64,000 nucleotides of DNA from Melioribacter sp051488685 (GTDB lineage: Bacteria > Bacteroidota > Ignavibacteria > Ignavibacteriales > Melioribacteraceae): the NCBI RefSeq assembly GCF_051488685.1, contig NZ_JBPSEH010000010.1:1-64000 (forward strand), given 5' to 3'. Under the pieces are notes generated by a model, which saw nothing but the letters and a program-made list of their open reading frames with translations, did not search any database and was not told the origin of the DNA. Position numbers and translations under genes: made by a program. Positions 1-7,880 of the stretch are shown piece after piece (position 1 is the stretch's first letter; each line of letters opens with the position of its first letter).

Positions 1-835
1 ACATGATTTATTTTTTCAATGAAAACGACAATACTTATAAATCTGTTCCTCTAATTGAATTTTTCAGATGTCTCTAATGGTAAAAGATATTTTAAGAAAA
101 TATACTATAAAATTAATCCGCTAAGTAACGACCTTGTCTGCTGGGAAAGAAACGATACTGTAAGCGGCGTAACCTTTATGCTCGATTTTGAGGATGTAAA
201 TGGAAACGGAGATTATACGGAAGAATTACCCGTTGATAGTTTGGAAAATCCCTGGTGGTCACGTTATATAACTTACAAATATTCGTTTACCGTTCCGAAC
301 CCTTTCTCATTACCCTGGTCAAAAATCTACACTTGTTAAAGATACAAATTGGGTAATATTAGAGGGAGATACAGTGATTAGCCACAGAATTGAAATACTG
401 GAGTTATTCTGGTGGGAAGAAATAATAGAGAGTTTCGGAACATTTTTTTTTAGTCTTGAATCCCCGCTTAGCTACTGTACCGGAGCAATTATTAACGGGC
501 GTAAATATGGAACGATTGTAAGCGTTGAGGATAATAAAAATCAATCTCTGCTTTCAGAATTTTATCTGAATAATAATTATCCGAACCCGTTTAATCCCAC
601 AACTACTATTAATTATTCCGTTCCTCAAAACAAAAACGGCAATTCATATTTTCATGTAAGGCTGATAGTTTATGACCCTCTAGGAAGAGAAGTAGCTGTT
701 CTGGTTAATGAATCAAAACCACCCGGTAACTACAGTACTGTTTTTAATGCACAGAATCTTCCCAGCGGAGTTTATTACTACTCATTAATATCTGGCTCTA
801 CAATAATTACAAAATCAATGGTTTTAGTAAAATGA
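1..835 (+). pseudogene. Secreted sorting-domain protein, frameshifted, 5' end outside window
   Basis: The 3' part of a gene whose reading frame changes twice. Frame 3 is open from the left edge to a stop at 75-77, frame 1 is open from 55 to 339, and frame 2 is open from 272 to 835. Each switch needs one extra base (or two missing), in about 55-74 and 272-336. Pieced together, the protein has a calcium-site-like DVNGNGDY segment and the motif GAIINGRKYGTIVSVED. It ends in an intact C-terminal sorting domain (NNYPNPFNPTTTINYSV, then YDPLGREVAVLV and LPSGVYYYSL). The end is paralogous to the next gene, whose ATG overlaps this stop. The function is unknown; the sorting domain predicts type IX secretion to the cell surface. 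Two shifts in 300 bases suggest decay, but sequencing error cannot be excluded. Confidence 0.6.
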
Positions 836-1707
836 AATCAATTTATTTAACAATTTTATTCGTATTCTTAACATCAATTATGTTTGCTCAGTATGATGAC
901 CCGTATCAGTTTTTTCCGGCTAATTTAGGCGACCATTGGGAATATACGAGGGCGGGAGGAGACCTGCATTATACAGTACTGCGCGATTCGATAGACCCGA
1001 AAGACAGCAGCAGGTTTATATTCTTTTATGATCCGCCTTTGTATTACGGCGCTAATTATAGAATAGACAGGAATTATAATGTTTTCAACGTTCCTCAATT
1101 TGATAACCGGCATTTATATAAATTAAATGCACAGGTAGGTGAACGGTGGGTTGTTATAGTTGAAGATTCCAGCAAGTGGGAAGAATCGATGGTAAGCGGA
1201 ATTTATGAGGGGTATGTATTCGGGAAACGCACATTAATAAAGGAGATTCAACATTTTCAACTATGGATAAGACCGGATTCTCTTATTGATACAACTTTCC
1301 TTGATGTAGAAAAATTAGCTTACGGATTTGGACGTATATCAAGAGAAAATTATGTATTACAACCTCTTTTATTGAGAGGCTGCAGAATAAACGGAGTAAC
1401 TTATGGTATAGTTGATGTAAAAGACGAGGCTACTCCGATACCATCCGGTTTTGTTCTCTTTCAGAATTACCCCAATCCGTTTAATCCTTCAACTATTATT
1501 CGATATAAAGTGTCTGCTGCCGGGAAGATTACTCTAAAAGTCTACGACATGCTTGGAAGGGAAATCATAACACTTGTTAACGAAGAAAAGCAGCCAGGAA
1601 TTTACGAGGTAAAATTCGATGGAACTGGATTGCCAACGGGCATATATTTTTACCAAATGATTACAAATGAAGCTATACAAACAAAAAAAATGATACTACA
1701 AAAGTAA
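832..1707 (+). CDS. Secreted protein of unknown function with type IX sorting domain
   Basis: A 291-residue protein of unrecognised function. Residues 1-19 are a signal peptide (hydrophobic core LTILFVFLTSIMF, cleavage near FAQ-Y). The middle, about 20-195, is rich in Tyr, Trp and Asp with no family I can name. From about residue 205 a C-terminal sorting domain begins (FQNYPNPFNPSTIIRY, KVYDMLGREIITLVNE, LPTGIYFYQM, final Lys), as in type IX secretion cargo, so it is probably exported through the outer membrane and anchored or released. The ATG overlaps the upstream stop as ATGA, so the two genes are coupled. The upstream gene is a paralogue at its 3' end, which suggests tandem duplication. 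Confidence 0.8.
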   Translation: MKSIYLTILFVFLTSIMFAQYDDPYQFFPANLGDHWEYTRAGGDLHYTVLRDSIDPKDSSRFIFFYDPPLYYGANYRIDRNYNVFNVPQFDNRHLYKLNAQVGERWVVIVEDSSKWEESMVSGIYEGYVFGKRTLIKEIQHFQLWIRPDSLIDTTFLDVEKLAYGFGRISRENYVLQPLLLRGCRINGVTYGIVDVKDEATPIPSGFVLFQNYPNPFNPSTIIRYKVSAAGKITLKVYDMLGREIITLVNEEKQPGIYEVKFDGTGLPTGIYFYQMITNEAIQTKKMILQK

Positions 1708-1739
1708 TAACATCATATTAACAAAATTCGGGGGCTAAA

Positions 1740-3914
1740 ATGAAAACGCTAAAATATATTGTAACTTTGTATATTACTATATCTTTCCATTTGTTTGCAC
1801 AAGTATACAATTGTGTTACTGTATCAGTACAAGAAGTTCCGGCGCAATCAAAAGGAAGATGGCTTCCTTCCGAAGGGACAATAAATGTATTAATTATCTT
1901 CGCGGAATTTCCAGATGACAACTATGATATTAATAATATGAGATGGGTTAAAAGCAACTCTCCTCAAAATATGAATAATTGGGTCGATCAAACATGGTCA
2001 GCTAACCCTACTCAAGGTTCGCTAACCCATTATTTTAACGAAATGTCCGGCAACAAGCTTCATTTTATTGGAAAGGAAGTTCACGTAATTGCACCGCATA
2101 CAAGAGACTGGTATATGAATAATTACACCAGTAATCGAAGAGGCAATATTCAAAAAGAAATAATCCAACAACTTGATACAACATGGGATTTTGCCGAGTT
2201 TGATAACTGGGATTGGGTAAGTGATTATACATATTATAATAATGCCGATACATACGTTGATATGATCATTTTTGTCTGGAGGAATATTTCAGAAGATTTA
2301 AATGATCCCGATCAAGGTTTAATAGATTTAGGATTTATAAGCAATTATGGTGATTTGGGAAATATAGGAATTATTAATGTGGACAACAACCAGAGGAAAA
2401 TAGCAACGTCATTTGGTGGAGGTGACTCAATACCATACGGTTCCGGTGTGACAGTAAGAAATTATTTAACCGAGGACCCATTCAGAAATGTAATACATGA
2501 ATTTTCTCATTATTTAATTGGTAACAACGATTATCATAATGGTTTCGGTTTCTGGGGAATGTTATCTGCCTGGGGGATAAGAACATATGTAGCTAATGCG
2601 TGGGAAAGATACCGTTTGGGCTGGACTTCAGATTCTACAACATATACAATAAATAATACGACACAGACTCTTACGGGAAGAACCCTCAGCGATTTCGTAA
2701 CAGGAGGAAATGCTTATAGATTTGTGATTAATTCATCATCACAAGAATATTTTTTCATAGAAAATCATCAAAAATTATCGTATTGGGAAAATAATGCTCC
2801 TTTCTGGGGTTCTCATGATGGAAGTGTTGAAAACGGTATTTATGTGATCAGAAAAGTCGGAGCTCCAAATCGAACAAATCCATCCTCATGGCTGCAGCTT
2901 ATTCCTGCAGATGGACGTTACAATTGGGAAGTAAATCAAGCAGTAGACAATCCTTGGGGCTCTGGTCAATTGCCTGTCTTTAAGCAATTAATTCAAAATA
3001 AAACGAGCGGATATCATGATAATCAATATATTCCTTTTAGCTATGCAGGTTTAATAAGTCCTCAGCCAATTCATTTTACAGAAAATCCTGTTACTCAGGA
3101 ACCTGTAGTAGATATACGATTTCATGGTGATGGTAACGACGCATTTCGTATAGGTTATAATCAAGTATTTTCTCCATGGAGTAACCCAAACAATCAAAGA
3201 GCGGCAAATCAAACAACAGCGTTTGGTTTTGAAATAACAAATTTCAGCAATGGTGTATATACGTTAAATATTTATGTAAATACTGCTGAAAATGCATCTC
3301 CTTCAATACCCCAAAACTTACACTTAACATTCTCAGACCCCGACCACCCATCGTTAGCCTGGGATTTAAATACGGAACCGGATATATCAAGTTACAAAAT
3401 ATACCGCAGTTATGATAATTCATCTTTTTATTTAGCCGGCGTAGTATCTCATCCAACAAACACATTTATCGATTATGAAATAAGTTATACAAAACCAATA
3501 TGGGAAAAATCAGTGAAATATTATGTTGTCGCAGTTGATAATACTAATTTAACTTCGGTACCAAGCAATCAGGTTGAAATCGCAGGAATTATGCAAGATC
3601 CATTACCGAAGTTAAATGCAAATAATTTTTCTGAAGTATATAGCGAGAAGTATAATTTTAGTTTATTTAAAAACTATCCCAATCCGTTTAACCCCGCTAC
3701 GAAAATCAGATTTAGCTTGCCCGAAGCGAGCTTTGTTACACTGAAAGTATATGATGTGCTTGGCAGAGAAATAAAAGAATTGGTAAACGAAGTTAAACCG
3801 TCCGGAGAATATGAAGTTGAATTTAACGGAAGTAATTTGCCGAGCGGCACATATGTTTACAAACTAACCGCAGGAAAATATTCTGCAGTCGGTAAAATGA
3901 CTTTGATGAAATAA
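1740..3914 (+). CDS. Secreted M6-like zinc metalloprotease with FN3 and sorting domain
   Basis: A 724-residue exported protein, probably a surface or extracellular peptidase. A signal peptide covers residues 1-21. The motif HEFSH at about 253-257, followed by YLIGNNDYH, fits an HExxH zinc site with a downstream third ligand, as in the M6 (immune inhibitor A) group, so His253 and His257 would bind zinc and Glu254 act as the base. A fibronectin-III-like segment lies near 520-615 (SIPQNLHLTF, DISSYKIYRS). The last ~80 residues are a type IX sorting domain (NYPNPFNPATKIRF, YDVLGREIKELV). A strong terminator follows at 3942-3983. The protease call rests on the motif and layout; the exact family is uncertain. 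Confidence 0.78.
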   Translation: MKTLKYIVTLYITISFHLFAQVYNCVTVSVQEVPAQSKGRWLPSEGTINVLIIFAEFPDDNYDINNMRWVKSNSPQNMNNWVDQTWSANPTQGSLTHYFNEMSGNKLHFIGKEVHVIAPHTRDWYMNNYTSNRRGNIQKEIIQQLDTTWDFAEFDNWDWVSDYTYYNNADTYVDMIIFVWRNISEDLNDPDQGLIDLGFISNYGDLGNIGIINVDNNQRKIATSFGGGDSIPYGSGVTVRNYLTEDPFRNVIHEFSHYLIGNNDYHNGFGFWGMLSAWGIRTYVANAWERYRLGWTSDSTTYTINNTTQTLTGRTLSDFVTGGNAYRFVINSSSQEYFFIENHQKLSYWENNAPFWGSHDGSVENGIYVIRKVGAPNRTNPSSWLQLIPADGRYNWEVNQAVDNPWGSGQLPVFKQLIQNKTSGYHDNQYIPFSYAGLISPQPIHFTENPVTQEPVVDIRFHGDGNDAFRIGYNQVFSPWSNPNNQRAANQTTAFGFEITNFSNGVYTLNIYVNTAENASPSIPQNLHLTFSDPDHPSLAWDLNTEPDISSYKIYRSYDNSSFYLAGVVSHPTNTFIDYEISYTKPIWEKSVKYYVVAVDNTNLTSVPSNQVEIAGIMQDPLPKLNANNFSEVYSEKYNFSLFKNYPNPFNPATKIRFSLPEASFVTLKVYDVLGREIKELVNEVKPSGEYEVEFNGSNLPSGTYVYKLTAGKYSAVGKMTLMK

Positions 3915-3941
3915 GGCGAATAATTGATTAATAGAAATTAG

Positions 3942-3983
3942 CGGAGAGCAATATATGATTATGAATGATGCTCTCCGTTTTTT
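3942..3983 (+). terminator. Rho-independent terminator after the metalloprotease gene
   Basis: A perfect 9-bp stem, CGGAGAGCA (3942-3950) with TGCTCTCCG (3969-3977), is followed directly by six T. It sits 28 bases after the stop of the metalloprotease gene and closes the first transcription unit. Confidence 0.9.
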
Positions 3984-4025
3984 ATATATGTATTTAATAT
4001 AACACAGCTATGAAATCTTTGTGAT

Positions 4026-4142
4026 GATCCATTAGTAAATCCATTATATCTTTACGGAAGTCTGAAAGTAACCCACTCGCCCGAATATACGAAATTCGCA
4101 AACAGAATAATAAATTTGTTCGACGGACGCGTTGTGAATTGA
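4026..4142 (+). pseudogene. Eroded 3' tail of an ABC-transporter ATPase gene
   Basis: The only decipherable part of the 3984-4459 gap. Reading 4026-4142 in one frame gives a peptide ending VTHSPEYTKFANRIINLFDG then RVVN and a stop. This matches the conserved end of MacB/LolD-type ATPases: the H-loop region 'VTH(D/S)PEYA', 'A.R.I.L.DGR(I/V)'. No Walker A, signature or Walker B sequence lies upstream, where the M6 gene and its terminator sit, so only about 27 recognisable codons remain. The remainder of the gap (4143-4421) is AT-rich and shows no gene I can support. The remnant points to an old deletion or rearrangement at this junction. Confidence 0.6.
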
Positions 4143-4421
4143 AACCGGAATTTATTACTTTGTTTTAATCATATAATAGTTTTATTCCGGATCGGATGGA
4201 CAGCTAAAAGTACAAACGCGATAAATATGAATAATAATTCTTATCCGCCATTCATGCTATACGCTGCATTAATGATTCTGCGAAAATCAACGCTAATACA
4301 TTTCCATATAAAAAATTACTTTGTTTAATAATAATTTATTCTGTTCTCAATAATTATGGACACACTCAAATATCTGATGCTCGTTAGAGAATTCCCACTA
4401 AAATTTAAATAAAATTTAGAT

Positions 4422-4429
4422 TATCTTTG
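4422..4429 (+). promoter_or_regulatory. Probable -7 box (TATCTTTG) of the aldo/keto reductase gene
   Basis: TATCTTTG matches the Bacteroidota -7 consensus TAnnTTTG. Its final G is 31 bases before the ATG at 4460, the same distance as for pckA. No good -33 TTG is visible at the usual spacing. The box overlaps an upstream in-frame ATG at 4427, which therefore cannot be the start codon. Confidence 0.4.
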
Positions 4430-4459
4430 TATGGTTATTTTTCAAGAAACGGAGGGAAA

Positions 4460-5452
4460 ATGGAATATTTAGCTTCCGGAAACAGATACGACAAAATGAA
4501 ATACAACCGCTGCGGGAAGAGCGGCTTAAAACTACCGGCAATTTCATTGGGATTGTGGCATAACTTTGGCGGAGTCGACGTTTTCGAAAACGGGCGGGCT
4601 ATTGTACGCCGCGCGTTCGATCTCGGCATTACTCATTTCGATCTGGCAAACAATTACGGACCGCCTCCGGGCTCCGCAGAAGAAAACTTCGGGGTCATTT
4701 TGAAAAAAGATTTGAAGCCTTACAGAGACGAATTAATCATTTCCACAAAGGCGGGATGGGGAATGTGGCCGGGCCCTTACGGAGACTTCGGCTCGCGTAA
4801 GTATTTGATCGCATCCCTCGATCAAAGCCTTAAAAGAATGGGATTGGAGTATGTCGATATTTTTTATCATCATCGTCCCGACCCTGAAACTCCTCTGGAA
4901 GAGACAATGGGCGCGCTCGACCAGATTTTAAGAAGCGGAAAAGCTTTGTATGTCGGAATTTCACAATACAAGCCCGAAGAAACTAAAAAGGCGGTCGATA
5001 TCCTGAAGCAAATGGGTCATCATTTATTAATTCATCAACCTCGTTACAGTATGTTCGACAGATGGATTGAAGACGGTTTAACCGACTTGCTCGAAAAGGA
5101 AGGAGTTGGAGCCATCGTATTTTCTCCGCTGGAACAGGGACTGCTTACCGATAAATATTTAAAAGGAATTCCGGAAGGTTCGCGCGCTTCCAAACCGTGG
5201 GGCTTTTTGAAACCCGAAAGAATTACTCAGGATAAACTTGAAAAAGTGAAAAAACTGAACGAGATAGCCGCAGGCAGAAATCAAACTTTGGCTCAAATGG
5301 CAATAGCGTGGGTATTGCGAAAACCGGTTATTACTTCCGCATTAATCGGCGCAAGCAAAGTGGAACAGATCGAAGACGCCGTCAAAGCGCTCGACAATCT
5401 TGAATTTAGTTCGGAAGAGCTGAACAAAATAGAGAAAATATTAAATGAATAA
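4460..5452 (+). CDS. Aldo/keto reductase, YghZ (L-glyceraldehyde 3-phosphate reductase) type
   Basis: A 330-residue NADPH-dependent aldo/keto reductase. It matches E. coli YghZ, which reduces L-glyceraldehyde 3-phosphate and methylglyoxal, over its whole length: the N-terminal CGKSGLKLPAISLGLWHNFG, then FDLANNYGPPPGSAEENFG, STKAGWGMWPGPYGDFGSRK and SLDQSLKRMGLEYVDIFYHH. The tetrad residues appear as Asp and Tyr in DLANNYGP, Lys in STKAG and His in YHHR. The C-terminal cofactor motif is SALIGASKVEQIEDAV. I chose ATG 4460 because GGAGGG lies directly upstream and the earlier ATG at 4427 sits in the -7 box. Bacterioferritin follows after 27 bases and is probably co-transcribed, which suggests a role in carbonyl or oxidative stress. 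Confidence 0.9.
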   Translation: MEYLASGNRYDKMKYNRCGKSGLKLPAISLGLWHNFGGVDVFENGRAIVRRAFDLGITHFDLANNYGPPPGSAEENFGVILKKDLKPYRDELIISTKAGWGMWPGPYGDFGSRKYLIASLDQSLKRMGLEYVDIFYHHRPDPETPLEETMGALDQILRSGKALYVGISQYKPEETKKAVDILKQMGHHLLIHQPRYSMFDRWIEDGLTDLLEKEGVGAIVFSPLEQGLLTDKYLKGIPEGSRASKPWGFLKPERITQDKLEKVKKLNEIAAGRNQTLAQMAIAWVLRKPVITSALIGASKVEQIEDAVKALDNLEFSSEELNKIEKILNE

Positions 5453-5479
5453 CTCACAAAATAATTGGGAGATGTAAAG

Positions 5480-5944
5480 ATGAAAGGAGATGCAAAATTA
5501 CTCGATGTATTGAACGATTTATTGGCTGACGAATTAACAGCCATTAGCCAGTATATGGTTCATTCCGAAATGTGCGAACAATGGGGCTACGGAAAATTGC
5601 ACGAAGCCATCGAAAAACAGGCTATCGACGAAATGCACCATGCAGAATGGCTCATTCAAAGAATTCTGTTTCTCGAAGGCACTCCGGTAGTTAACAAATT
5701 GAAAAAAATGAATATCGGGAAATCGGTCCCGGATTTTATCAACAACGACCAGGAAGCCGAAGCTGACGCGGTAAAAGCTTATAACGACGCCATTGCTCTA
5801 GCGCGTAAAGTTGGCGACGAATCGACAGCCGAATTGTTGACCAAAATTCTAAAGATGGAAGAAGGACACGTTGAATGGGCTGAAAAGCAGCGCGCTCAAA
5901 TTTCTCAAATGGGTCTCGACGGCTATCTTTCGAATCAGGTTTAA
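5480..5944 (+). CDS. bfr: Bacterioferritin
   Basis: A 154-residue bacterioferritin, a 24-mer iron-storage protein that oxidises Fe(II) at a di-iron site and stores it as ferric mineral. The ferroxidase residues are visible: Glu18, Glu51 and His54 (AIDEMHHAEW), Glu93, Glu126 or Glu127, and His129 in MEEGHVEW. Met52 is the expected axial ligand for the inter-subunit heme b. The C-terminus QMGLDGYLSNQ resembles E. coli Bfr. The ATG at 5480 is preferred over the in-frame TTG at 5465 because the Shine-Dalgarno GGGAGA lies just upstream of it and the N-terminus then aligns with the family. It lies 27 bases after the aldo/keto reductase. Iron storage fits the cytochrome-rich lifestyle seen later in the window. 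Confidence 0.93.
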   Translation: MKGDAKLLDVLNDLLADELTAISQYMVHSEMCEQWGYGKLHEAIEKQAIDEMHHAEWLIQRILFLEGTPVVNKLKKMNIGKSVPDFINNDQEAEADAVKAYNDAIALARKVGDESTAELLTKILKMEEGHVEWAEKQRAQISQMGLDGYLSNQV

Positions 5945-5989
5945 CTGTCGATTCATCGTCGGTCTGAAACTGAATTTTTCAACGTAAAT

Positions 5990-6060
5990 AATTAACCGCC
6001 GAGTTCGCAGGAAAACGCCGGGAATTTTCTTAGAAGCGTCTTGCGTCTTGGCGGTTAATT
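5990..6060. repeat. 71-bp palindromic intergenic repeat
   Basis: Perfect 11-bp outer arms, AATTAACCGCC (5990-6000) and GGCGGTTAATT (6050-6060), with a partly paired interior. Read on the minus strand it contains AACCGCCAAGACGCAAGACGC, very like the 'ACCGCcAAGACGC' inverted repeats scattered through many bacterial genomes. It could form a long hairpin in RNA from either strand. It may be a non-autonomous mobile repeat, or may serve as a terminator or processing site for bfr. Confidence 0.6.
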
Positions 6061-6144
6061 ATATGTTTGTTATAAAGCGGGAGACAATTTTTTGAAGCAG
6101 CATAAATACAAGCGGGAGCGGAACTAATTTAATAAGAGGAACGA

Positions 6145-6684
6145 ATGAATTTCAAAGTAATAAAAAGCAATATAGTTTTCGAAGGAAAAGTATTCAGCGT
6201 AAAAGTTGACGATATTCAGTATAACGGCAGCGGTAATCTGGCAACGCGTCAGGTTGCGGTTCATCCGGGAGGAGCCGTCGTTCTTCCGCTGAAGTCAAAC
6301 GGGAAGATTATTTTTGTAAAACAATTCAGATATCCGCATAACGAATTTGTTATCGAATTGCCCGCCGGTAAACTCGACAAAGGCGAAGACCCACAAAAAT
6401 GTGCCTTAAGAGAACTCAAAGAAGAAACTGGCTATTCGTCAGAGAAAGTTATTAAATTAGGAAAAATTTATACTACCCCTGGCTTTTGCAATGAAGTGCT
6501 TCATATCTTCCTTGCAGAAAATTTGATAGATGGAGAACATGCACGCGAAGAAGGTGAAGAGGATATGGAATTGCTCGAAATGACACTCGAAGAAGCTGAA
6601 GAAAAAATTCTTAAGGGCGAAATCGTAGATGCTAAAACTATAAGCGGACTAATGATGTTAAAGTTGCACTACAAAAATGAGTAG
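6145..6684 (+). CDS. NUDIX hydrolase, ADP-ribose pyrophosphatase type
   Basis: A 179-residue cytosolic NUDIX enzyme expected to cleave ADP-ribose, or related NDP-sugars, to AMP and ribose 5-phosphate. The NUDIX box is complete: GKLDKGEDPQKCALRELKEE followed by TGY, fitting Gx5Ex7REUxEExGU. Upstream are HPGGAVVLPL and FVKQFRYPHNEFVIELPAG, typical of the ADPRase/NudF subfamily, and a YTTPGFCNE segment follows the box as in those enzymes. The start is supported by AGAGGA 7 bases before the ATG. It stands alone between the 5990-6060 repeat and a gap without genes. Substrate specificity is inferred from the subfamily. Confidence 0.88.
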   Translation: MNFKVIKSNIVFEGKVFSVKVDDIQYNGSGNLATRQVAVHPGGAVVLPLKSNGKIIFVKQFRYPHNEFVIELPAGKLDKGEDPQKCALRELKEETGYSSEKVIKLGKIYTTPGFCNEVLHIFLAENLIDGEHAREEGEEDMELLEMTLEEAEEKILKGEIVDAKTISGLMMLKLHYKNE

Positions 6685-7044
6685 TTGATAACATTAATAA
6701 TTTTTTTGATATCCTTTTTTGCATATTATTTTAATTATAAAAATTAGCTAACTGCCAAATTTGTAGCTTTACAAATATACAATGAAGGCATAAAGTATTA
6801 TTAATTGATGCTTTCAGCGTCCATTTCATTTAATTATTAAAGTTGAATAAACGTTTTTTGTCGGGCTACGCGGTTTTATACAGACTCAGACAATTTGAAT
6901 ATCAATTCAAAATGTTTTGTTAATGTGGCCTGCTGTTTGTTAGATGAATTCGTCTACTAAATTTGGAAATGAATTTTCTCCTTACATAAGATTATTAGCA
7001 ATTTCTAAAAAACTACAAAAAGCGAATTTCAAAAAAATATCATC
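6685..7044. other. Intergenic stretch without a recognisable gene
   Basis: 360 AT-rich bases between the convergent NUDIX and murI genes. I see no ORF with coding character, no tRNA and no clear terminator. A short near-palindrome, TAGATGAATTCGTCTA, lies in the second half. The loose inverted pair GAAGGCAT/ATGCTTTC is too imperfect to call. Confidence 0.6.
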
Positions 7045-7863
7045 TCATGCATTAGTTAATTCTTCAAGCTCCACTTTATGAATGTTGTTAATTTTTTTGC
7101 CCAGGAAGCGCTCTGCTATTAATTTGAATTTTGATGGCAGGTCGCTTACATAATACTCGTGTTTCCCTTCATGAACGGAGTTATTGCGCAGTTGTCTGCC
7201 GTTAAGATAATCTTCAACAATCATGGCTGCTGGGGTGCCGGAATCAATCAATTTAACTTTTTTGCCGATCACTTTTTGAATTGTATCTCTCAGGAGAGGA
7301 TAGTGAGTGCATCCCAGTACGAGAGTGTCGATATCTTTTTCTTTTAATTCTGTCAGGTATTCTCTGGCAATCAATTCAGCTGCTTTATGGTTGGTCATAC
7401 CTTCTTCGGCCAACGGTACAAACAGAGGACAGGCTTTTTCGTAAACTTGAACTTTCGGGTCAAGTTTTTTTAATTGTTTCGAATAAGCTTTGTTGTTAAT
7501 AGTAGCGTAAGTGCCAATAACTCCTATTTTGCGATTTCGTGATTCTGCTAAAGCCATTTGTGAACCCGGCTCAATCATTCCGATTACAGGCACCGTCAGT
7601 AATTTGCGTAATTCATTGAGTGCTACCGACGAAGCAGTATTGCAAGCTACTACAAGCAGTTTAATATTTTTTCTAAGGAGAAAATTTGCCGCCTGAATTG
7701 AATATTCAATTACCGTATGGTTGGATTTATTTCCATAGGGTACTCTTGCGGTATCTCCGAAATAAACTATGTTTTCATTAGGCATCAAGTTGGTAACTGC
7801 TCTTACAACCGTAAGACCTCCGATACCCGAATCGAAAAATCCGATTGGGTTTGTTCTGTTCAT
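7045..7863 (-). CDS. murI: Glutamate racemase
   Basis: About 272 residues, converting L- to D-glutamate for peptidoglycan in the cytosol. The family motifs are all present: NPIGFFDSGIGGLTVVRAV near the start (first catalytic region, Asp-Ser), YFGDTARVPYG, the N-terminal catalytic cysteine in VVACNTASS, and the second cysteine with His in LVLGCTHYPLL. The start is ambiguous. AGGAGG at 7877-7882 lies 4 bases before a TTG (7872) and 13 before the ATG (7863). I took the ATG because the family begins just before NPIG; the TTG would add three residues. It follows glnD by only a few bases on the same strand and is probably co-transcribed with it. Confidence 0.93.
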   Translation of the reverse strand: MNRTNPIGFFDSGIGGLTVVRAVTNLMPNENIVYFGDTARVPYGNKSNHTVIEYSIQAANFLLRKNIKLLVVACNTASSVALNELRKLLTVPVIGMIEPGSQMALAESRNRKIGVIGTYATINNKAYSKQLKKLDPKVQVYEKACPLFVPLAEEGMTNHKAAELIAREYLTELKEKDIDTLVLGCTHYPLLRDTIQKVIGKKVKLIDSGTPAAMIVEDYLNGRQLRNNSVHEGKHEYYVSDLPSKFKLIAERFLGKKINNIHKVELEELTNA

Positions 7864-7880
7864 AAAATTCAATTTACCTC

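Noticed and set aside
55..339. A separate 94-codon gene starting at TTG 55
   Set aside because: Its reading continues that of the frame-3 segment upstream and joins the frame-2 segment downstream; it is the middle piece of the frameshifted gene.
4145..4190. Inverted pair CCGGAAT / ATTCCGG
   Set aside because: Only 7 bp with a 32-base loop and no T run; expected by chance.
4227..4331. 34-codon ORF (MNNNSYPPFMLYAALM...)
   Set aside because: No upstream ribosome-binding site, no similarity I can name and AT-rich composition; chance ORF.
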